From positions 1-9,698 of the forward strand of contig DASWVC010000279.1 of assembly GCA_036401335.1 (NCBI GenBank): a stretch of 9,698 bases of DNA, written 5' to 3'. Position numbers and translations under genes: made by a program. Below are positions 6,637-9,698 of this stretch, piece by piece (position 1 is the stretch's first letter; each line of letters begins with the position of its first letter). The notes beneath the pieces were generated by a model. It was not told the origin of the DNA. It made no database searches and saw nothing but the letters and a program-made list of their open reading frames with translations. The stretch is from DASWVC01 sp036401335. Its GTDB lineage: Bacteria; Verrucomicrobiota; Verrucomicrobiia; Chthoniobacterales; JAFAMB01.

Positions 6637-6943
6637 ACCCGAAACGTCCAGCGGAACTCGCCAGCAAGGCGCAAGGAGCCATCCCTGGTTTACAGGGACA
6701 GCCCCTTGACCAGCCTGCTGGTTACACTTGCACTCACAAGTTTCGGTACAGAACGGTTTACCGGGCAGACTGGATTTCTGGTGGCCTTATCAGCGACACC
6801 TCAGGATTTTCGCGAGGCACGGCGAAGCCGGACTGCCCGGCAACGGATTTTGGTTTCCGGAATTCGGACAACTCCGACGGTGCAGCCGCAGACCCAACCG
6901 GCCTGCCGGGTGAGTGCGAACACTCCGAGGCGCCCCTCCCTCT
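6637..6943. other. Intergenic region without a supported gene
   Basis: 307 bp between the GT9-like gene and the small stress-type gene. It holds one clear hairpin (6682-6698). Short open frames here lack a credible start signal, domain or composition. A TTGACC at 6706-6711 resembles a -35 box, but I find no matching -10 at a proper distance. No copy of the palindromic repeat is present. Confidence 0.6.
6682..6698 (+). terminator. Hairpin downstream of the GT9-like gene, possible weak terminator
   Basis: Perfect 6-bp arms TCCCTG (6682-6687) and CAGGGA (6693-6698) enclose a 5-base loop, 46 bp after the stop codon. No T-run follows, so it is at best a weak or Rho-assisted end; it could also be chance. 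Confidence 0.3.
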
Positions 6944-7411
6944 ATGAAACAAGCCAAGAACTTTGAACGTGAAGGCGCGATCAGCCACCCCGAGAATCAG
7001 GTGTACGCGGTCTTTGACCGGGCTGACTTTGCCGAACAAGCCGCCACCGCCCTCAACGGCGCCGGATTTGGCCCCGAAAAAATCGGCGCCCTCGAAGGTC
7101 CCGCCGATGCATCACGCCTGGCACCGGTTGCGGGCAACCAGGGGATGCTGGCCAAGTTGTCGCATTTAGGAGTGGACTTTGGCGATCAAGACCGGCCTTA
7201 CCTGGAGCAATACAAAGCGGAGCTGGAGAACGGGCGGACCGTGCTCGCGGTGGTTGTGCAAGATGACGCCGAAGCTGCGGCAGTTCATAAAATTCTGACT
7301 GAACACCAGGGGCGCGGCGTAACTAAATACGGCAAATGGGCGGTGCAAGCACTCGAAAGCAACCTGCCCGCACAGGATCCGCCCCGGGATCAAGGGCCCG
7401 TGGTCAGCTGA
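6944..7411 (+). CDS. Small hypothetical protein, general-stress-protein 17M/YflT-like
   Basis: 155 residues from ATG at 6944; the frame can also start at GTG 6914, but the ten extra residues add nothing recognisable. The Shine-Dalgarno signal is poor (GAGG 13 bases upstream). The protein is soluble, without a signal peptide or membrane segment. Residues about 20-50 (VYAVFDRADFAEQAATALNG then AGF) form a strand-helix unit like that of the YflT/general stress protein 17M domain, where a strand ending in Phe is followed by an Ala-rich helix and a Gly-Phe turn. A Gly-rich middle (50-80) leads to the helix YLEQYKAELENGRTVLAVVV (87-106), comparable to the family's Y-x-x-x-L-x-x-G-x-x-L-x-x-V end, and a second helix (108-122). 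The C-terminal 20 residues are rich in Pro and Asp and probably disordered. No partner gene is adjacent. The family match is by general pattern only. Confidence 0.7.
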   Translation: MKQAKNFEREGAISHPENQVYAVFDRADFAEQAATALNGAGFGPEKIGALEGPADASRLAPVAGNQGMLAKLSHLGVDFGDQDRPYLEQYKAELENGRTVLAVVVQDDAEAAAVHKILTEHQGRGVTKYGKWAVQALESNLPAQDPPRDQGPVVS

Positions 7412-7475
7412 ACAAGGCTCAGCATCAGTGTTCCGGCCGGTTCGCGCTATGCCTTTTCGGTAGGGGAGCTGATCC

Positions 7476-7502
7476 GGTAGGGTCGGCGGTCCCTCGCCGA
7501 CC
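7476..7502 (+). repeat. REP-like palindrome, variant B
   Basis: Copy of the same family as 194-375, with the lead-in GGTAGG and perfect arms GGTCGGCG (7481-7488) and CGCCGACC (7495-7502) around GTCCCT. Relative to the first array both arms have changed together (C/G pairs replaced but complementarity kept), which suggests that the stem itself is under selection or is copied as a hairpin. Confidence 0.8.
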
Positions 7503-7585
7503 GGAGTATCGGTGCGCGTCTGCCCGGCGGACCGCGCTCGGTTTCCCCTGCAACCCGCCACGTTTGACGCCGGCCGGCCGTCCCG

Positions 7586-7612
7586 GTGGCAAAGGGACTC
7601 GCCGCCCTACCA
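7586..7612 (-). repeat. REP-like palindrome, inverse copy
   Basis: Reverse-complement copy of variant A. The loop and one arm (AGGGACTCGCCGCCCTACC) match; the other arm is GGTGGCAA, with two changed positions that weaken the stem. It faces the copy at 7476-7502, giving an inverted pair about 110 bp apart, as in composite REP doublets. Confidence 0.78.
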
Positions 7613-7833
7613 AACCTTAATCCAGCGCCGCCGGGTGAGCATGCCTGCTTGCTCGCCTGGGTGCCCCTCAGTCCTTGGGTTGGCCCTGCTAACTTAACGG
7701 TTGTTCAATGCACCCAGAAGGGCGATGTCCCCGATGTTCCCACAAGCTTGTTCCCCGATTCTGCTTTCAGTCCGGAGCGATGAAACTGTCCGAGTCGATG
7801 CAAGCGTGCGAAACGTATACAGAAAAGATGATT

Positions 7834-8349
7834 ATGAAAAAATCGATTTTGACTGCTGCTTTGAGTGCCTGTTTGGCCGGAGTAGGGTTCGCGGCAATGG
7901 GCCTTACCCCTGATGAGACCACTTTCATCGAGAAAGCGGCCAAAAGTGACCAAGCCGAAATGACTTTGTCAAAGCTTGCCCTGAAACACAGCACCGATCC
8001 TCAGATCAAGCAGTTTGCTCAGGAGATGATTACCGACCATACCAAATCCACCGCCATGCTCAAACCCATTGCGGCCCAGCACGGCGTGGTTTTGGCCGAC
8101 AATCCAGGACCGGCGAACGCCGCCAAAGCAAAATTGCTGATGAAGAACTCCGGCCCTGATTTCAACAAGACCTACCTTCAATTGATGGAATCGGATCACC
8201 AGAACACGTTGCAGGCGTTCCAGAGTGAAGGACCGATGGTAAAAGACAAGAAGCTGAAAGAATTCGTTGCCACGGTGCAACCCATTGTGGCCCACCACCT
8301 GCAAATGGCCCAACAGCTTCGTCAGGGCGAAAAAATGGGGAAAATGTAA
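7834..8349 (+). CDS. Exported DUF4142 (ferritin-like helical) protein
   Basis: 171 residues from ATG at 7834; an in-frame ATG two codons earlier (7828) is equally possible. A signal peptide is clear: MKK, hydrophobic ILTAALSACLAGVGFA, then cleavage near residue 20-21. The mature part is a four-helix DUF4142 domain: DETTFIEKAAKSDQAEMTLS (27-46), LALKHSTDPQIKQFAQEMIT (48-67), DHTKSTAMLKPIAAQHGV (68-85), a middle helix ending MESDHQNTLQAF (118-129), and LKEFVATVQPIVAHHLQMAQ (141-160). Conserved Glu and His residues (E33, E43, DH68-69, DH121-122, HH154-155) are spaced as in ferritin-like bundles, suggesting metal binding, but the biochemical role of the family is poorly known; members are often induced by stress. 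Acts in the periplasm. A strong terminator follows 58 bp after its stop. Expressed alone, convergent with the next gene. Confidence 0.9.
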   Translation: MKKSILTAALSACLAGVGFAAMGLTPDETTFIEKAAKSDQAEMTLSKLALKHSTDPQIKQFAQEMITDHTKSTAMLKPIAAQHGVVLADNPGPANAAKAKLLMKNSGPDFNKTYLQLMESDHQNTLQAFQSEGPMVKDKKLKEFVATVQPIVAHHLQMAQQLRQGEKMGKM

Positions 8350-8407
8350 TCCATTGCTGCAGGGCCCATTTTGGGGTTTAGCTCCAGAAAGCCTCTGTGG
8401 GGTGCAA

Positions 8408-8443
8408 AAAAAGCCGGCCTTTCGGGGCCGGCTTTTTCTTTTT
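8408..8443. terminator. Bidirectional intrinsic terminator
   Basis: A 12-bp perfect stem, AAAAAGCCGGCC (8408-8419) and GGCCGGCTTTTT (8426-8437), closes a six-base loop TTTCGG. It is followed on the plus strand by CTTTTT and preceded by two more A residues, so a U-tract is made in either direction. It lies between the convergent DUF4142 gene and the minus-strand exported protein and should end both transcripts. Confidence 0.92.
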
Positions 8444-8505
8444 CGAGGAGGCGTAAAGGAACTGTTGCGGGGAAAGGACCGGCACCAACGTCAGGATTGG
8501 ACGCC

Positions 8506-8958
8506 TTACATCGTGCTGTGGTCCATTTTGGCCTTGTGGCCCTTTTTCATCGGCATCTTACCTGTGTGTTCCATCATTGCTGGACCGCTTGACGGGCGCA
8601 CGATTTTGCCGTCGGGCAGTACCGCCGCATAAAGGGGTTGCCGGCCGCCACCGAGGTCTCCGCTCAGGTGGGCCAGGTAATGCGGATTGGGAGCCGTCTC
8701 GAACTGGATGGAATCCAGCGTAAGCTTGTTGGCGTTATAAAAGCCTTTAGCCCAGAACAAAGCGGCCAAGGTTGCCTGCTGTTGAGAGATCTGGGTAGCG
8801 GTACTCTGGCTGGGAGGGATGTCGAAGTGGTAGGTTTGCTCCGTGCCTGAACTCGATCGCACCTGGAAAGAGGTAGGATCGTTGGTCATTGGCATTTTCG
8901 CCGCCGCCAGAGCTGATGCCGCCGTGATGAAGACAAGAAGTCCAGGGAGAATTCGCAT
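8506..8958 (-). CDS. Exported protein with Met/His/Lys-rich C-terminal tail, unknown family
   Basis: 150 residues from ATG at 8958. The N-terminus MRILPGLLVFITAASALAAA is a good signal peptide with cleavage after about residue 20. No family is recognised. The mature part is a small mixed fold: TYHFDIPPSQ (42-51), a Gln-rich helix TQISQQQATLAALFWAKGFY (55-74), the strand KLTLDSIQFET (78-88) and LYAAVLPDGKIVRPS (109-123). The last ~23 residues hold six Met, three His and five Lys (for example MMEHTGKMPMKKGHKAKMDH), and KMPM also occurs just after the signal peptide; such Met/His tails are found in periplasmic copper- or silver-binding proteins. Metal binding is inference. It is divergent from msrB, and its start codon lies inside a 9-bp dyad (8956-8979), which may control its expression. 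No Shine-Dalgarno sequence is visible. Confidence 0.78.
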   Translation of the reverse strand: MRILPGLLVFITAASALAAAKMPMTNDPTSFQVRSSSGTEQTYHFDIPPSQSTATQISQQQATLAALFWAKGFYNANKLTLDSIQFETAPNPHYLAHLSGDLGGGRQPLYAAVLPDGKIVRPSSGPAMMEHTGKMPMKKGHKAKMDHSTM

Positions 8959-8979
8959 TTGGTCAGCTTAGACCAAATG
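8956..8979. promoter_or_regulatory. Perfect 9+9-bp dyad that includes the start codon of the 8506-8958 gene
   Basis: CATTTGGTC (8956-8964) and GACCAAATG (8971-8979) are exact reverse complements around a 6-base spacer. Bases 8956-8958 are the minus-strand start codon. It could be an operator for a dimeric regulator or, in RNA, a hairpin with the initiation codon in its stem. Confidence 0.6.
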
Positions 8980-9000
8980 ACCGGCGTTTGTCATCAGTCA

Positions 9001-9027
9001 TTGTGCCCGGTCCGGGGCAGGGCACAA
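9001..9027 (+). promoter_or_regulatory. Leader hairpin 1 upstream of msrB
   Basis: Arms TTGTGCCC (9001-9008) and GGGCACAA (9020-9027) are perfectly complementary across an 11-base loop that is itself rich in G and C. It lies 60-86 bases before the GTG start of msrB. Confidence 0.5.
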
Positions 9028-9051
9028 CACCCGGGAATAGACAGCCGGGTG
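9028..9051 (+). promoter_or_regulatory. Leader hairpin 2 upstream of msrB
   Basis: Arms CACCCGG (9028-9034) and CCGGGTG (9045-9051) enclose a 10-base loop and start directly after hairpin 1, so the two could stack coaxially in an RNA leader. No known riboswitch class is recognised. Confidence 0.45.
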
Positions 9052-9086
9052 AGCGCCTCTTATCACCGCAGATCCATTTTCCAACC

Positions 9087-9638
9087 GTGAGATTTTTCTT
9101 AATTGCCTTAGTCTTAGCCGCTGCGGGAATTGTAACCGTCACCAGTCAAACGGCGAATCACGCCCAACGAACCTCAAGCCAGGATACCGCCCACATGACG
9201 AGTAAACCTTCCGACAACGACCTGAAACAGAAGCTCACCCCCGAACAATATTACGTGACGTGCCAGAACGGAACGGAACCGCCGTTTCGCAACGCCTATT
9301 GGAACAATCACGCAGAGGGAATCTATGTCGACGTGATCTCCGGCGAGCCGCTGTTTAGTTCCAAAGATAAATTTGACTCCGGGACCGGGTGGCCAAGTTT
9401 TACCCGGCCCCTTAAAGAAGGCGGTGTGGTCGAAAAGAAGGATCGCACCTTTGGCATGGTCCGGGTCGAGGTGCGCGGCGCGAAGAGTGACGGCCACTTG
9501 GGCCACCTCTTTGATGACGGGCCGAAGCCGACCGGCCTGCGCTCTTGCATGAATTCCGCCTCACTTCGTTTTATCCCGAAGGAAAAACTGGCCGCAGAAG
9601 GTTACGGCGAATACCTGAAGCTTTTCCAGGAAACCTAA
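9087..9638 (+). CDS. msrB: Exported peptide-methionine (R)-S-oxide reductase MsrB
   Basis: 183 residues from GTG at 9087, chosen because a signal peptide or membrane anchor follows at once (VRFFLIALVLAAAGIVTVTS); the frame runs back to a TTG at 8988, but that puts a Pro/Gly-rich stretch in front of it. MsrB reduces methionine-R-sulfoxide in proteins. Seen: LTPEQYYVTCQNGTEPPFRN (50-69), YWNNHAEGIYVDVISGEPLF (71-90), SGTGWPSFTRPL (98-109), GAKSDGHLGHLFDDGP (131-146) and the catalytic Cys154 in RSCMNSASLRF. The usual zinc-binding CxxC pairs are absent, so this is the zinc-free form. The resolving-Cys position used by E. coli-type enzymes is Thr (SGTGW); Cys59 in VTCQNG could be the alternative recycling cysteine. 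Mature enzyme probably acts in the periplasm. It is the first gene of a likely operon: another exported product starts 7 bp after its stop. Confidence 0.95.
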   Translation: MRFFLIALVLAAAGIVTVTSQTANHAQRTSSQDTAHMTSKPSDNDLKQKLTPEQYYVTCQNGTEPPFRNAYWNNHAEGIYVDVISGEPLFSSKDKFDSGTGWPSFTRPLKEGGVVEKKDRTFGMVRVEVRGAKSDGHLGHLFDDGPKPTGLRSCMNSASLRFIPKEKLAAEGYGEYLKLFQET

Positions 9639-9645
9639 GGCTGTT

Positions 9646-9698
9646 ATGATTACCCGTTTTTTACTTGCTGCTTGCCTGATGGGCTCGGCGGCTTTTTG
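9646..9698 (+). CDS. N-terminal fragment of an exported protein (cut by window end)
   Basis: ATG at 9646 is preceded by TAAGG (9636-9640) at 5-base spacing, one of the best ribosome sites in the window, and the site includes the msrB stop codon. The 17 complete codons read MITRFLLAACLMGSAAF, a signal-peptide start whose Cys9 could also be a lipobox, although it comes early. The gene is co-transcribed and probably translationally coupled with msrB. An exported MsrA would fit this place, as msrA and msrB are often adjacent, but nothing of the catalytic domain is visible. Confidence 0.7.
   Translation, partial: MITRFLLAACLMGSAAF

Larger units (their letters stand above)
7412..7833. other. Intergenic region with two facing palindromic repeats
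   Basis: 422 bp between the stress-type gene and the DUF4142 gene. The first 200 bp hold two REP-like copies in opposite orientation (7476-7502 and 7586-7612), with GC-rich sequence between them that could form a large cruciform. The remaining 220 bp hold the promoter and leader of the DUF4142 gene. TATACA (7816-7821) resembles a -10 box but lacks a convincing -35. The reading frame continuing upstream of the DUF4142 start to 7708 encodes a Cys-containing stretch unlike a signal peptide and is not called. Confidence 0.65.

Noticed and set aside
6706..6966. Possible 86-residue protein in the gap after the GT9-like gene
   Set aside because: It overlaps the start of the stress-type gene in another frame and has no domain or ribosome site; its composition is not protein-like.
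7708..7833. N-terminal extension of the DUF4142 protein
   Set aside because: It would put 42 non-hydrophobic, Cys-containing residues before a clear signal peptide; the start at 7834 (or 7828) is better.
8267..8632. Plus-strand open frame running through the terminator
   Set aside because: It overlaps the DUF4142 gene and the intrinsic terminator and is antisense to the exported protein gene.

Overview
The window is a GC-rich stretch of bacterial chromosome with two ordinary-looking gene neighbourhoods separated by non-coding DNA full of palindromic repeats. The lineage cannot be fixed from the sequence alone. The gene mix (UdgX-type DNA glycosylase, CgeB-like and GT9-like glycosyltransferases, DUF4142, exported MsrB) and the weak Shine-Dalgarno signals would fit a soil or freshwater Gram-negative bacterium, for example a member of the Verrucomicrobiota. 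That is a guess.

Layout. 1-177 (+) is the C-terminal end of a UdgX-family uracil-DNA glycosylase. 178-730 holds no convincing gene: it has five tandem copies of a ~39-bp palindromic repeat, a candidate folded element at 499-597, and one further repeat copy in inverse orientation. 731-5540 (-) is a compact five-gene operon, read from right to left: CgeB-like glycosyltransferase, sugar-phosphate nucleotidyltransferase, PIG-L deacetylase, GT4 glycosyltransferase, CelD/BcsL-type GNAT acyltransferase. Two junctions are extremely tight (ATGA overlap; 5-bp gap). A GT9-like glycosyltransferase (5698-6636, +) is transcribed divergently. Together they look like a small glycan or glycoconjugate pathway: activate a sugar, transfer it, remove an N-acetyl group, possibly re-acylate.

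6637-6943 has no supported gene. 6944-7411 (+) encodes a small soluble protein resembling the general-stress-protein 17M/YflT type. 7412-7833 is non-coding and contains two more copies of the palindromic repeat, facing each other.

7834-9698 is an envelope group: an exported DUF4142 protein (+), a bidirectional terminator, a convergent exported protein with a Met/His/Lys-rich tail (-), a divergent exported/anchored MsrB (+), and the first 17 codons of another exported protein (+) just after msrB, possibly msrA. This group suggests protection of envelope proteins against oxidative or metal stress. Its control DNA contains a 9+9-bp perfect dyad that includes the start codon of the minus-strand gene and two consecutive hairpins in the msrB leader.

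The most unusual items are the repeat family, the 499-597 fold, the leader hairpins and start-codon dyad, and the PIG-L/GT/GNAT glycan operon. None is proof of a new system.
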